A stretch of DNA of 43,908 nucleotides. It comes from Lachnospiraceae bacterium. GTDB taxonomy: Bacteria > Bacillota > Clostridia > Lachnospirales > Lachnospiraceae. Made by a program: the position numbers and the translations under genes. Where the stretch lies: contig JAFWIM010000100.1 in assembly GCA_017514845.1 (NCBI GenBank), positions 1-43,908 on the forward strand. The letters are read 5' to 3'. Every line of letters begins with the position of its first letter. Position 1 is the stretch's first letter. The notes below the pieces were generated by a model. The model saw only the letters and a program-made list of their open reading frames with translations. It ran no database searches and was not told the origin of the DNA. Positions 16,218-23,875 of the stretch are shown in pieces.

Positions 16218-17558
16218 ATGAAATGGATTATAGCTTTTTTAATTCTGTCGATATTGATCGCGTTTCACGAGTTCGGCCATTTTCTGTTCGCGAAAATGGC
16301 GGGAGTTGACGTAGAAGAATTCTCGATCGGCTTCGGTCCCAGAATCCTTACGACTGTAAAAAACGGGACGCGATATTCACTGAAGCTGCTTTTGTTTGGC
16401 GGTTCCTGCCAGATGAAAGGCATGTACGAGTACGATGATGAGGATGAGGACGGGGATGACACTCCGAAGGAGCCGGCTCCGCCCGAAGAGGGCTCCTTTC
16501 AGGCGGCCTCGCTCGGAAAGAGGGCGGCGATAATATTTGCAGGACCTCTCTTCAATTTTTTACTCGCTTTTGTCGGAGCAGTAGTTATCATCAGCCTTAT
16601 CGGTTACGACCCGGCCGAGGTCGTCTACGTGCAGGAGGGTTCACCGGCTGCGGAAGCCGGACTGGCTGAGGGCGACACGGTGACAGAATTTATGGGCGAC
16701 CATATCAGTATCGGGCGTGACCTGTCGATGTGGTTCGTCTTCAATTCACTGACTGAGGACTCAAAGGTCACTATGACCTACGTGCATGAAGGCCAAAAGA
16801 AGACGGTCGCATTTGATCCGCAGGTCACAGTCCGCTATATGATGGGAATGACCTACCATGTGGATCAGCCGAAAGCCCTTATTGAAGCCGTGGGAACCGA
16901 TTCACCGCTTGAAAAAGCGGGTGTAGCGGCAGGTGACGTGATTACGGGCATCGACGGAACAGAGATCACAGACGCACAGTCGCTCAATACATATTTTGAT
17001 GAGCACCCGCTGACGGAGGCGAGCGTGCATCTGACTCTGGAGCGGGAAGGTAAAAGCTTTGAGGCGGATGTCACGCCGGTAGAAAACAGATCTGTGAGCC
17101 TTGGCTTCTCCTACAATCTCGGGAGGGTCAGGACATCCTCCTTCGGTGTTCTCAAGTACAGTGTCATTGAGCTTCGCTACCTCATAACATCCACGGTCAG
17201 GTCCGTCGGAGCGCTGTTTACAGGAGTGTTCGGAGTGCAAGATCTCTCGGGTCCTGTCGGTGTCGTCGATATTGTCGGTGAGACCTACGAGGAGACGAAA
17301 TCCGAGGGCGCGCTGATCACCTGGATGAATATGATCAATCTTCTGATCCTCATTTCCGCGAACCTCGGTGTCATGAATCTGCTTCCGATTCCGGGGCTTG
17401 ATGGAGGCAGGCTGTTCTTTATGCTGTTTGAGCTGATACTGAGAAGACCCGTGAATCAGAAAGTGGAGATGACGCTGCAGCTCGTCGCTGTTCTGGCGTT
17501 GCTGCTCCTGTCGGTTTACGTAATGTACAATGATATTCTGAGGCTTCTCGCGAGATAA
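16218..17558 (+). CDS. rseP: Site-2 intramembrane zinc metalloprotease RseP
   Basis: Membrane-embedded S2P protease (446 residues) that cleaves transmembrane segments of anti-sigma factors and remnant signal peptides. The zinc site HEFGH lies in the first membrane segment and the second catalytic motif in MNLLPIPGLDGGRLFF near the C-terminus. Two PDZ domains follow each other: one around EGSPAAEAGLAEGD, one around DSPLEKAGVAAGDVITG. Two PDZ domains resemble the E. coli arrangement; many Firmicutes have one. An acidic loop (YDDEDEDGDD) follows the first membrane part. The start at 16218 gives the family opening; GGAG lies 11 nt upstream. Genes often found next (ispG, polC) are absent here. Confidence 0.95.
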   Translation: MKWIIAFLILSILIAFHEFGHFLFAKMAGVDVEEFSIGFGPRILTTVKNGTRYSLKLLLFGGSCQMKGMYEYDDEDEDGDDTPKEPAPPEEGSFQAASLGKRAAIIFAGPLFNFLLAFVGAVVIISLIGYDPAEVVYVQEGSPAAEAGLAEGDTVTEFMGDHISIGRDLSMWFVFNSLTEDSKVTMTYVHEGQKKTVAFDPQVTVRYMMGMTYHVDQPKALIEAVGTDSPLEKAGVAAGDVITGIDGTEITDAQSLNTYFDEHPLTEASVHLTLEREGKSFEADVTPVENRSVSLGFSYNLGRVRTSSFGVLKYSVIELRYLITSTVRSVGALFTGVFGVQDLSGPVGVVDIVGETYEETKSEGALITWMNMINLLILISANLGVMNLLPIPGLDGGRLFFMLFELILRRPVNQKVEMTLQLVAVLALLLLSVYVMYNDILRLLAR

Positions 17559-17730
17559 GGGTCATAGTACACTTTTGGGGGTTGCGGCTGCTGATATTAT
17601 TCTTTTGACGTTTTTGACTGTCGGGTCGACAGTAGGAAATAAGAATTGTCTTTTATGAACTGTCGGTCAAGAATGTGAACGACAGTTCATATTACTATTT
17701 TAGTGTTTTTGACTGCTGAGTGACCCAAAA
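17559..17730. other. Gene-free stretch with clustered ACTGTC palindromes
   Basis: It is AT-richer than the surroundings. ACTGTCG-GGT-CGACAGT is a perfect palindrome at 17617-17633. ATGAACTGTCG (17655-17665) and CGACAGTTCAT (17680-17690) form an 11-bp inverted repeat with a 14-nt loop. A further half-site, GACAGT, occurs at 17733-17738. TTTTTGACTG also occurs twice (17611 and 17707 regions). There is no T-tract for a terminator. It could be an operator cluster or a remnant of a small mobile element. Confidence 0.6.
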
Positions 17731-17940
17731 ATGACAGTACAGAAACCAAAAAGAGTTATGTCTACTGCCATCAAGTTCCTTCCCTACTGCTTCCTTCAAG
17801 GGCTTTTGATAAAGAATTCAATTATGACCGCCCCGTTGTCTTGCGACTTTCAGTGGTCCGGTGCGGAGTCAGCAGAAATCTTGCTAAAAAGGTATGTGGC
17901 AGATTTTGGCTCTGGCGGGTTTCATTGGGTCAACAGCTGA
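17731..17940 (+). CDS. Small hypothetical ORF, doubtful
   Basis: A 69-codon frame that is not recognised. It has no clear ribosome binding site, odd composition and no neighbour it would be coupled to. It follows the palindrome cluster, so it could be a decayed fragment of a mobile gene. It may equally be non-coding. Confidence 0.15.
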   Translation: MTVQKPKRVMSTAIKFLPYCFLQGLLIKNSIMTAPLSCDFQWSGAESAEILLKRYVADFGSGGFHWVNS

Positions 17941-17964
17941 TGAAGAATAATTCTTTTTGAATAT

Positions 17965-17999
17965 GAAAAAAGGCCGGAGAAATTAGTTCTCCGGCCTTC
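17965..17999 (-). terminator. Terminator after tRNA-Leu (minus strand)
   Basis: AAGGCCGGAGA (17970-17980) pairs with TCTCCGGCCTT (17988-17998). Read on the minus strand the hairpin is followed by TTTTTT. It lies 2 nt past the tRNA 3' end. Confidence 0.9.
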
Positions 18000-18000
18000 G

Positions 18001-18085
18001 TGCGGAAGATGGGACTTGAACCCACACGCAAGCATTATGCACAAGATCCTTAGTCTTGCTCGTCTGCCAGTTCCGACACTTCCGC
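18001..18085 (-). tRNA. tRNA-Leu (AAG), first copy
   Basis: An 85-nt class II tRNA. The acceptor stem is GCGGAAG/CTTCCGC with discriminator A; CCA is not encoded. The anticodon stem CAAGA/TCTTG encloses CTAAGGA, giving anticodon AAG (Leu, codon CTT). There is a long variable arm and a TTCAAGT T-loop. It is identical over all 85 nt to the plus-strand gene at 19920-20004. Confidence 0.95.
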
Positions 18086-18100
18086 GCGTCAACAAAAGAT

Positions 18101-18129
18101 ATTGTATCGTCTTTTTTTTGATTTGTCAA
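18101..18129 (-). promoter_or_regulatory. Promoter for minus-strand tRNA-Leu
   Basis: On the minus strand TTGACA (18124-18129) and TACAAT (18101-18106) with a 17-nt spacer. The start would fall about 9 nt before the tRNA. Confidence 0.85.
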
Positions 18130-18226
18130 CACATTTATTAAAGATATTTTTTCGGATGGATACAGGCTGAATACAGGCTAAATACAGCGGTAAATTTCCG
18201 CCGGATACAGATTTACTGCAGCGTCA

Positions 18227-19006
18227 TTATGCTTCCGGCAGATAGTTCTCCCGCGCTACCCCCGCTGAAACAGCCAGCACAGATGACGGACCGTCATACG
18301 TGAGTGGATTTCCGTCTATATCCGTGAGAACACAGCCTGCCTCTTCGGCAATAATTGCTCCGGCTGTAAAATCCCATAAGCCAAGCTTCAGTTCATAGTA
18401 AAGACCGGTAATCCCTGTTGCGAGCAGACAGAGATCCCAGGCAGCAGTTCCGCTGCGCCGCATGTCAATCGTCCTATGGAGATACTTCTCAGCGATCCTG
18501 AATGAGCGGGCCGTGAGCTCCTCGTAATAGGGGGCGGTGCCCATCGAAAAGATGCTTCTTGCAAGCGGCTCTTCTGATGAGTAAATTCGGATGCCGTTTC
18601 TATACGATCCTTTGCCTCTTTCCGCGGAATACATGATTCCCTGATACGGATTATAAACGACTCCGATGTTCGGCTTCCCGTCAAGGAGAAGACCGATTGA
18701 CGTCACGGACGGTCGGTAAGCCTTTATAAAGTTGGTCGTGCCGTCAATCGGGTCTATGACAAACGCATACCCATTTCGATACTCCTCACGAAAGCTCTCG
18801 GCGCCTTCTTCCTCGCCTACAAATGATGCTTCCGGCAGCAGCCGGGCAAGTTCCGCAAATAAAAACTCCTGTATTTTTTTGTCATACATGGTGACAAAGT
18901 TGGCATGCCCGCTTTTTTCGTCCGTTGCTGCCTGAATGCTGTCGGCGGACAGCATTATTTTGCCGGCTTCGATGGCGATGGCTTCGATTTGTTCTCTTAG
19001 TTCCAT
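18227..19006 (-). CDS. Inositol monophosphatase family protein
   Basis: Mg-dependent, Li-sensitive-type sugar phosphatase fold, 259 residues from the chosen start. Metal-binding motifs are complete: GEEEG (around residue 68), DPIDGTTNF (around residue 84) and WDFTAGAIIAEEAGC near the C-terminus. Substrates in bacteria vary (inositol phosphate, PAP, fructose-1,6-bisphosphate), and the sequence alone does not decide. The ATG at 19006 is chosen because AAGGAGCAGGGG precedes it; a longer frame to 19033 would include that site. It lies between the two inverted tRNA-Leu genes and diverges from the HD-domain gene. Confidence 0.9.
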   Translation of the reverse strand: MELREQIEAIAIEAGKIMLSADSIQAATDEKSGHANFVTMYDKKIQEFLFAELARLLPEASFVGEEEGAESFREEYRNGYAFVIDPIDGTTNFIKAYRPSVTSIGLLLDGKPNIGVVYNPYQGIMYSAERGKGSYRNGIRIYSSEEPLARSIFSMGTAPYYEELTARSFRIAEKYLHRTIDMRRSGTAAWDLCLLATGITGLYYELKLGLWDFTAGAIIAEEAGCVLTDIDGNPLTYDGPSSVLAVSAGVARENYLPEA

Positions 19007-19178
19007 TTTTAACCCCTGCTCCTTGATCATCATTCTGATTTACTAGTTTTTGCAAGATTACATAAATGCCGTTCGCATCCGAACGGCTAAGACTCTTCGC
19101 TAATCATACCACCGGGTTCCTGCTTTGTCACCGAAGGAATCAATAATTGTCTTGTGTGGGAATTGCCGGCAAAACATG
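19007..19178. other. Divergent intergenic region between IMPase and HD genes
   Basis: It contains a perfect hairpin, CCGTTCG-CATC-CGAACGG (19069-19086), without a T-tract on either side, and the first of two AAAACATGT direct repeats. No clear promoter for the phosphatase gene was found. Confidence 0.4.
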
Positions 19179-19207
19179 TTGGAAACTATCCTGAAAACAT
19201 GTAATAT
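19179..19207 (+). promoter_or_regulatory. Promoter for the HD-domain gene, with direct repeats
   Basis: TTGGAA (19179-19184) and TAATAT (19202-19207), 17-nt spacer. AAAACATGT occurs at 19171-19179 and 19194-19202, 23 bp apart, abutting the -35 and -10 boxes, which would suit a regulator site. Confidence 0.6.
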
Positions 19208-19269
19208 AAAAGCAGCATGCGAAACGAGAAACAGTGTATGAGCACTTTATCGCAAGGAGGAGGTTTGTT

Positions 19270-19761
19270 ATGAGCGATTCGAGAGGCTCGAGAATAGACA
19301 CGATAAGAGATATTGTGAACTACAGATACAACAGCATTCCTGACCGGTACCTGCGCAATGAAGCCTTCATTCATACGCACGGGGTCGCTCAGGCAGCCGC
19401 CCTGATCGCCATGAAGCGCGGGCAGAATGTCGAGCTCAGTATGATTGCAGGCCTTCTGCACGATATCTACAGATATACGACAGGCATTTCCCACGAGCAC
19501 GGGCCGAACGGCTCCAAAATGGCAAGAGAAATCATGAGGGACACAGACCTTTTTACCGAGAGTGAGATTACGGAGGTCTGCGGGGCAATCTATTTTCACA
19601 GTGAAAAGAAACGGCGCCATCTTCCGTTTGATGAAGTGCTTAAGGATGCCGATGTGATGCAGCATCTCATGGGGGATCCGTTGGATCCTCCTACAAAGAA
19701 AGATCTGGAACGATGCAAAGCTCTGGCTGCTGAGTTCGGTCTGGCCTGGGAGGAAGGATGA
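19270..19761 (+). CDS. HD-domain phosphohydrolase-like protein
   Basis: Cytoplasmic protein of 163 residues with an HD metal-binding domain: H in AFIHTHGV (around residue 37), HD in GLLHDIYRY (around 62-63), a further HEHG, and D in LKDADVMQHL (around 134). Such proteins are metal-dependent phosphohydrolases acting on nucleotides or similar; the substrate here is unknown. The start at 19270 follows AAGGAGGAGG; an upstream in-frame start at 19234 lacks a site. It ends about 115 nt before the tRNA-Leu promoter. Confidence 0.85.
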   Translation: MSDSRGSRIDTIRDIVNYRYNSIPDRYLRNEAFIHTHGVAQAAALIAMKRGQNVELSMIAGLLHDIYRYTTGISHEHGPNGSKMAREIMRDTDLFTESEITEVCGAIYFHSEKKRRHLPFDEVLKDADVMQHLMGDPLDPPTKKDLERCKALAAEFGLAWEEG

Positions 19762-19875
19762 AGGCTTACCGTCCCTGAAACATATGGACGTATCATATTC
19801 CCTTAGCAGCATCCACGCGTGTGCCACACAGAAAAGCATCCTGGCGCAAAAGCTCAAAATTCATGAAATTAACTG

Positions 19876-19904
19876 TTGACATCGGTACGTCAAATCCATA
19901 TAAT
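19876..19904 (+). promoter_or_regulatory. Consensus promoter for plus-strand tRNA-Leu
   Basis: Perfect TTGACA (19876-19881) and TATAAT (19899-19904) with a 17-nt spacer. The start falls about 9 nt before the tRNA. Confidence 0.93.
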
Positions 19905-19919
19905 AGCATATGTTGACGC

Positions 19920-20004
19920 GCGGAAGTGTCGGAACTGGCAGACGAGCAAGACTAAGGATCTTGTGCATAATGCTTGCGTGTGGGTTCAAGTCCCATCTTC
20001 CGCA
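19920..20004 (+). tRNA. tRNA-Leu (AAG), second copy
   Basis: Identical to the minus-strand gene at 18001-18085 over all 85 nt; identity continues through the preceding TGTTGACGC but stops right after the discriminator base. The two genes form an inverted repeat flanking about 1.8 kb. Strong promoters in front of both suggest both are active. Confidence 0.95.
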
Positions 20005-20016
20005 TGAATAAACGAA

Positions 20017-20047
20017 AAGAGCTGAGGCCAATACCTCAGCTCTTTTT
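20017..20047 (+). terminator. Terminator after tRNA-Leu
   Basis: GAGCTGAGG (20019-20027) pairs with CCTCAGCTC (20034-20042), flanked by A-run and T-run (TTTTT to 20047). Confidence 0.92.
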
Positions 20048-20065
20048 CGATTTCCACTAAAAATA

Positions 20066-20094
20066 TGGTAGGCACGGGCTCATTGTAGTATAAT
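20066..20094 (+). promoter_or_regulatory. Possible promoter for superoxide reductase gene
   Basis: Perfect TATAAT at 20089-20094, 17 nt after a poor -35 match (TGGTAG at 20066-20071). The leader would be about 50 nt. The weak -35 box may point to an activator. Confidence 0.4.
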
Positions 20095-20149
20095 ATGCAT
20101 ATACGTTTATCGGCCATCAGTGCCGTCATTTACTTTAGGAGGAGACAAT

Positions 20150-20524
20150 ATGAGAATTCTTGTATGCAAAAAGTGCGGAAACATGGTAGCTGAGCTCAAG
20201 AAGGGTACATGTCCGGTAAAGTGCTGCGGTGAGCCGCTTGAGGAACTCACAGCCAACACAACGGATGCAGCACAGGAGAAGCACGTGCCGGTCATCGAGC
20301 AGGACGGCAGCAAAGTCGTCGTGAAAGTCGGGGCAGTGGCTCATCCGATGCTTGCGGCTCACTATATCGAGTGGATCGCGCTTGAGACAAAGAAAACTAT
20401 CATGAAGGCAGATCTGGCTCCGGAAGAAGCTCCGGAAGCTGTCTTTGCACTCGCAGAAGGCGACGAAGTCGTTGCGGCATATGACTACTGCAACCTTCAC
20501 GGTCTCTGGAAGGCAGAAGCTTAA
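20150..20524 (+). CDS. Desulfoferrodoxin-type superoxide reductase
   Basis: Non-heme iron protein of 124 residues that reduces superoxide to hydrogen peroxide without making oxygen, a defence typical of anaerobes. The N-terminal desulforedoxin-like domain has CKKCGN (residues 6 and 9) and a CC pair (VKCCGE), the four-cysteine iron site. The C-terminal domain has the catalytic-iron ligands in EKHVP, AHPM, HYIEW and CNLHG, so all four histidines and the cysteine are present. The start at 20150 follows TTAGGAGGAG. It is monocistronic between two terminators. Confidence 0.95.
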   Translation: MRILVCKKCGNMVAELKKGTCPVKCCGEPLEELTANTTDAAQEKHVPVIEQDGSKVVVKVGAVAHPMLAAHYIEWIALETKKTIMKADLAPEEAPEAVFALAEGDEVVAAYDYCNLHGLWKAEA

Positions 20525-20537
20525 GTCGGATTTACGG

Positions 20538-20580
20538 ACCCGGGGCGGAGCATTATATATGTATCCTGCCCCGGGTTTTT
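20538..20580 (+). terminator. Terminator after superoxide reductase gene
   Basis: ACCCGGGGC (20538-20546) pairs perfectly with GCCCCGGGT (20568-20576), followed by TTTT. Confidence 0.9.
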
Positions 20581-20640
20581 CATGGGCTGTGTCAAAAGAT
20601 GCAGCAGACCGGAATTCACAGATATTGGAGAGAGGAAAGT

Positions 20641-21528
20641 ATGAAGCTGCTAACTTATATGGACAACGGTTATGAGACTCTCGGAGTTCTCTCAAACGAC
20701 GGAAATCTTGTGTACTCACTCCCGGATATCGGAGTATCATATTTTAATATGAACGATCTGGTGGCCAGACTGACGGAGGAAGACAGAAGGAACATCTCAG
20801 AGTTTCTTCTATCCCCTGACGAGGAGGGAATCCCATACAGCGATATCGTAAAGTGCGCGCCGATCCCACGTCCTGCGCAGGATGTGATCTGTCTCGGTGA
20901 GAACTTCCGGGCACATACGAAGGAGGCGGAGCGGTATTCGAACCGGGCTTTCGGCGGCGAAAAGAAACTGCCGATATACTTTTCCAAGAGAGTGGGGGAG
21001 GCAGTGGCCGATTTCGGAGGGATACCTGCCCATGCGGATGTCACTGAGAAGCTGGACTATGAGTCAGAGCTTGCTGTCATTATCGGCAGGGAGGCCTATA
21101 ACGTGCCGGAGGAGGACGCGTACGATTACATTTTCGGATATACGATCCTGAATGACATAAGCGCAAGAGACGTGCAGACCGGCCACAGACAGTGGTACCT
21201 GGGAAAGAGCCTTGACGGATTTACCCCGATCGGTCCCTGGATCGTCACAGCGGATGAGATTCCGGGAAGACCGTGCCTGCAGGTGAAATCCTATGTCAAC
21301 GGAGAACTGAGGCAGGATGGCAACACGGATGATTTTATCTTTGACATCCCATATTGCATCGCGGAATTGTCCCGCGGGATGAAGCTGCTTCCGGGAACGA
21401 TCATCAGTATGGGAACGCCGGCAGGCGTAGGCATGGGGTTTGATCCTCCGCGATTCCTCTCGGTCGGTGATACGGTCGACTGTGAGATCGAGGGGATCGG
21501 AACGCTCCACAATAGGATTGTCGAATGA
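20641..21528 (+). CDS. Fumarylacetoacetate hydrolase (FAH) family protein
   Basis: A 295-residue enzyme of the FAH superfamily, which includes acylpyruvate hydrolases, 2-keto-4-pentenoate hydratases and oxaloacetate tautomerases/decarboxylases. A short N-terminal domain precedes the catalytic fold with ICLGENFRAHTKE, metal ligands in YESELAVIIGR, and YTILNDISARDVQ, SLDGFTPIGPW and ISMGTPAGVGMG. The substrate cannot be decided from sequence; the next gene, citrate synthase, uses oxaloacetate, so an oxaloacetate-related role is conceivable. The start at 20641 follows AGAGAGGAAAG. No obvious promoter was found after the preceding terminator. Confidence 0.88.
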   Translation: MKLLTYMDNGYETLGVLSNDGNLVYSLPDIGVSYFNMNDLVARLTEEDRRNISEFLLSPDEEGIPYSDIVKCAPIPRPAQDVICLGENFRAHTKEAERYSNRAFGGEKKLPIYFSKRVGEAVADFGGIPAHADVTEKLDYESELAVIIGREAYNVPEEDAYDYIFGYTILNDISARDVQTGHRQWYLGKSLDGFTPIGPWIVTADEIPGRPCLQVKSYVNGELRQDGNTDDFIFDIPYCIAELSRGMKLLPGTIISMGTPAGVGMGFDPPRFLSVGDTVDCEIEGIGTLHNRIVE

Positions 21529-21656
21529 ACGTGCTCCCTGCATGTCGTTATGTGCAGGAGGGCTGTGCTGAAATGTGACTTAACTGATATTCCGCTTAAA
21601 ACAAACTATTTTTTAGACAATTAATCTCTATTGTATACACTCTGGCTGTGTTTTTC

Positions 21657-21686
21657 GTGACAGAGTGCCCCCTTTTATGATAGAAT
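21657..21686 (+). promoter_or_regulatory. Promoter for citrate synthase gene
   Basis: GTGACA (21657-21662, 5 of 6 matches) and TAGAAT (21681-21686) with an 18-nt spacer. A leader of about 78 nt follows. Confidence 0.5.
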
Positions 21687-21770
21687 GACACAATTAGCTG
21701 ACTGACTTTGCATGGGAGGCAGCGGTGCCATTTCTTCTGTGCAGAGGAATAAATAAAAGGAGGTACTCAA

Positions 21771-23135
21771 ATGGCAGCATATTCTAAAAAAGTGACCCCC
21801 GAGCATACAGAGCTCTCCGAGCTTTGCCGTGCACAGTCTACTATCGATCATACCTTATACGCGATCAATGACGTTAAGAGGGGGCTTCGGGATCTGAACG
21901 GAAACGGCGTTGTCGCCGGTCTTACACAGATATCGGAAATTAACGCTTTCAGACATGAGAACGGCAGGAAGATCCCGATCGAGGGTGAACTCTTTTATCG
22001 GGGAATTCCGATCGAAAAACTCACAAGCGGTTTTATCGGCGAAAAACGATACGGGTTCGAGGAGACCACATATCTGCTGCTCTTCGGCACACTGCCGAAT
22101 GAAAAGCAGCTGAAGGCTTTCAGGCAAATGCTGGTCGCCCAGAGATCACTTCCGACAAATTTTACAAGGGATGTCATAATGAAGGCCCCGAGCAAGGATA
22201 TCATGAATTCGCTCGCGAAATCCGTTCTGACTCTGGCATCCTACGACAAGTATGCGGATGACACATCCCTTCCGAATGTGCTCCGCCAGTGCATTAACCT
22301 CATCGCGACATTCCCGATGCTGGCGGTCTACGCATATCAGGCCTACAATCACTATGAGCTTGGCCACAGTCTCTATATCCACAACCCGTCAAGGAAACTG
22401 GGGACCGCGGAGAACATACTGAGGATGCTCCGCCCGGACAAACAGTATTCCGAGATCGAAGCGCGGGTCCTGGATCTTGCTCTCGTCCTTCACATGGAAC
22501 ACGGCGGCGGCAATAACTCGACATTTACCATGCATGTTGTCACTTCCTCAGGAACGGACACATACTCGGCGGTGGCGGCTTCGCTGGCTTCTCTGAAGGG
22601 TCCGAAGCACGGCGGGGCAAACATCAAAGTCATACAGATGTTCAGAGACCTCCGGGAAAATGTGAGTGATCTGAAAGATGACGATGAGATTCGTTACTAT
22701 CTCAACCGGCTGCTTGCACGCGAGGCATTTGACCGAAGAGGACTGATCTACGGATTCGGCCATGCGGTATACTCGATTTCCGACCCGAGAGCCCAGATAT
22801 TCAGGCAGTACGTGGAGAAGCTGGCTATCGCAAAGGGAGAGGAAGAAACGTACGACCTCTACAGCCGGGTCGAGCGCCTCGCCCCGCAGGTCATTGCCGA
22901 GAAGCGCCATATTTACAAGGGCGTATCCACAAATGTAGATTTTTATTCCGGTCTGGTCTATGACATGCTGGGTCTGCCTGTCGAGCTCTACACGCCGATA
23001 TTTGCAATCGCTAGAATCGTAGGCTGGAGCGCGCACCGGCTGGAAGAGCTCATTAACATGGATAAAATCATACGTCCTGCTTACGTGAGCGTTTCTGACC
23101 GCGCAGATTATGTCCCGATGAAGGAAAGAATCTGA
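21771..23135 (+). CDS. Citrate synthase
   Basis: Condenses acetyl-CoA and oxaloacetate to citrate; 454 residues, similar to other long clostridial members. Catalytic residues lie in LHMEHGGGNNSTF (His), GFGHAVYSISDPRA (His) and the conserved C-terminal Asp region around STNVDFYSGLVY. KGPKHGGANIKV is the CoA-site signature. No aconitase or isocitrate dehydrogenase gene is adjacent, so a biosynthetic role toward glutamate is the usual inference for an anaerobe. AAAGGAGG precedes the ATG. It has its own promoter, and the next gene has another. Confidence 0.93.
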   Translation: MAAYSKKVTPEHTELSELCRAQSTIDHTLYAINDVKRGLRDLNGNGVVAGLTQISEINAFRHENGRKIPIEGELFYRGIPIEKLTSGFIGEKRYGFEETTYLLLFGTLPNEKQLKAFRQMLVAQRSLPTNFTRDVIMKAPSKDIMNSLAKSVLTLASYDKYADDTSLPNVLRQCINLIATFPMLAVYAYQAYNHYELGHSLYIHNPSRKLGTAENILRMLRPDKQYSEIEARVLDLALVLHMEHGGGNNSTFTMHVVTSSGTDTYSAVAASLASLKGPKHGGANIKVIQMFRDLRENVSDLKDDDEIRYYLNRLLAREAFDRRGLIYGFGHAVYSISDPRAQIFRQYVEKLAIAKGEEETYDLYSRVERLAPQVIAEKRHIYKGVSTNVDFYSGLVYDMLGLPVELYTPIFAIARIVGWSAHRLEELINMDKIIRPAYVSVSDRADYVPMKERI

Positions 23136-23150
23136 CAATGATAAAAATAT

Positions 23151-23179
23151 TTGTGCAATTCACGTAAAAAGAGTATAAT
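23151..23179 (+). promoter_or_regulatory. Promoter for shikimate-kinase-like gene
   Basis: TTGTGC (23151-23156) and TATAAT (23174-23179), 17-nt spacer, 15 nt after the citrate synthase stop. Confidence 0.65.
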
Positions 23180-23236
23180 AGAATCAATAGAGTTGTTACT
23201 TATATTTTCGATTTAAGCAGTATAAAGGACAGCATT

Positions 23237-23770
23237 ATGGATAACATTATTCTCGAAGGGTTTATGGGCTCCGGTAAAAGTGCGGTGGCAAAAGCGCTTT
23301 CGAAAAGATTGGAGCTGCCTCTGGTCGATGTCGATAAGATGATAGAGGCGAAATTGAAAATGAGGACGACTGAAGTCTATGACCGATTCGGAGACGCGTA
23401 TTACCGTGCCATGGAGACGATGATCCTGATCGAACTTCAGTCCAGAGAAGAGCGCTCTGTTATCGTCCTTGGCAGCGGTCTTGCGCTGATGCCCAAGAAC
23501 GCAGGATATCTGGAAAAACTTGGAACAGTCTATTATCTGAAAGTAAAACATGATACCGTCGTCGCCAAGCTGGCAAAGCAGGAAAAGCACGCGTGGCTTC
23601 GCGCAGGTGACCTTGAGGAACGCGTCAGCAAGATGATGAAGGAGCGCGAACCTGCTTACCGGCGTATTGCAAATGTGACAGTAGAAGTCGACGGCAAGAC
23701 CGTCGATGAGATCTGTGACGAGATTATCGCCGCCATAGAGCAGGATAAAAGTTCGCCGTCCGGTGAATAA
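23237..23770 (+). CDS. Divergent shikimate-kinase-like P-loop protein
   Basis: A 177-residue kinase fold. Walker A is GFMGSGKSAVA at residues 8-18; VDVDKMIEAK supplies the Asp, and FGDAYYRAME keeps the Arg of the family motif. The substrate loop, normally a GGG triplet, reads VLGSGLAL. The lid region, normally RPLL, reads HAWLRAGD. REPAYRRIA near the end keeps the adenine-site Arg. A standard shikimate kinase domain is present in the fused gene at 24832-26121, so this copy probably has another substrate or reduced activity. It is monocistronic and convergent with aroE. Confidence 0.75.
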   Translation: MDNIILEGFMGSGKSAVAKALSKRLELPLVDVDKMIEAKLKMRTTEVYDRFGDAYYRAMETMILIELQSREERSVIVLGSGLALMPKNAGYLEKLGTVYYLKVKHDTVVAKLAKQEKHAWLRAGDLEERVSKMMKEREPAYRRIANVTVEVDGKTVDEICDEIIAAIEQDKSSPSGE

Positions 23771-23797
23771 AGAAACGGGCGGATAAATATGAAGCGC

Positions 23798-23834
23798 AAA
23801 AATGCGGCGGTTCACTGCGAGCCGCCGCATTTTC
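23798..23834. terminator. Bidirectional terminator between convergent genes
   Basis: AAAATGCGGCGG (23799-23810) pairs perfectly with CCGCCGCATTTT (23822-23833). A- and T-runs on both ends allow it to serve the kinase-like gene (plus) and aroE (minus). Confidence 0.85.
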
Positions 23835-23875
23835 GCGGTATTATCGGAGATGTCACGAGAATTCTGCTCCAGAGA

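Noticed and set aside
18001-20004. Integrative element bounded by tRNA genes
   Set aside because: No integrase, transposase or direct attachment repeats; both tRNA genes are complete with their own promoters and terminators.
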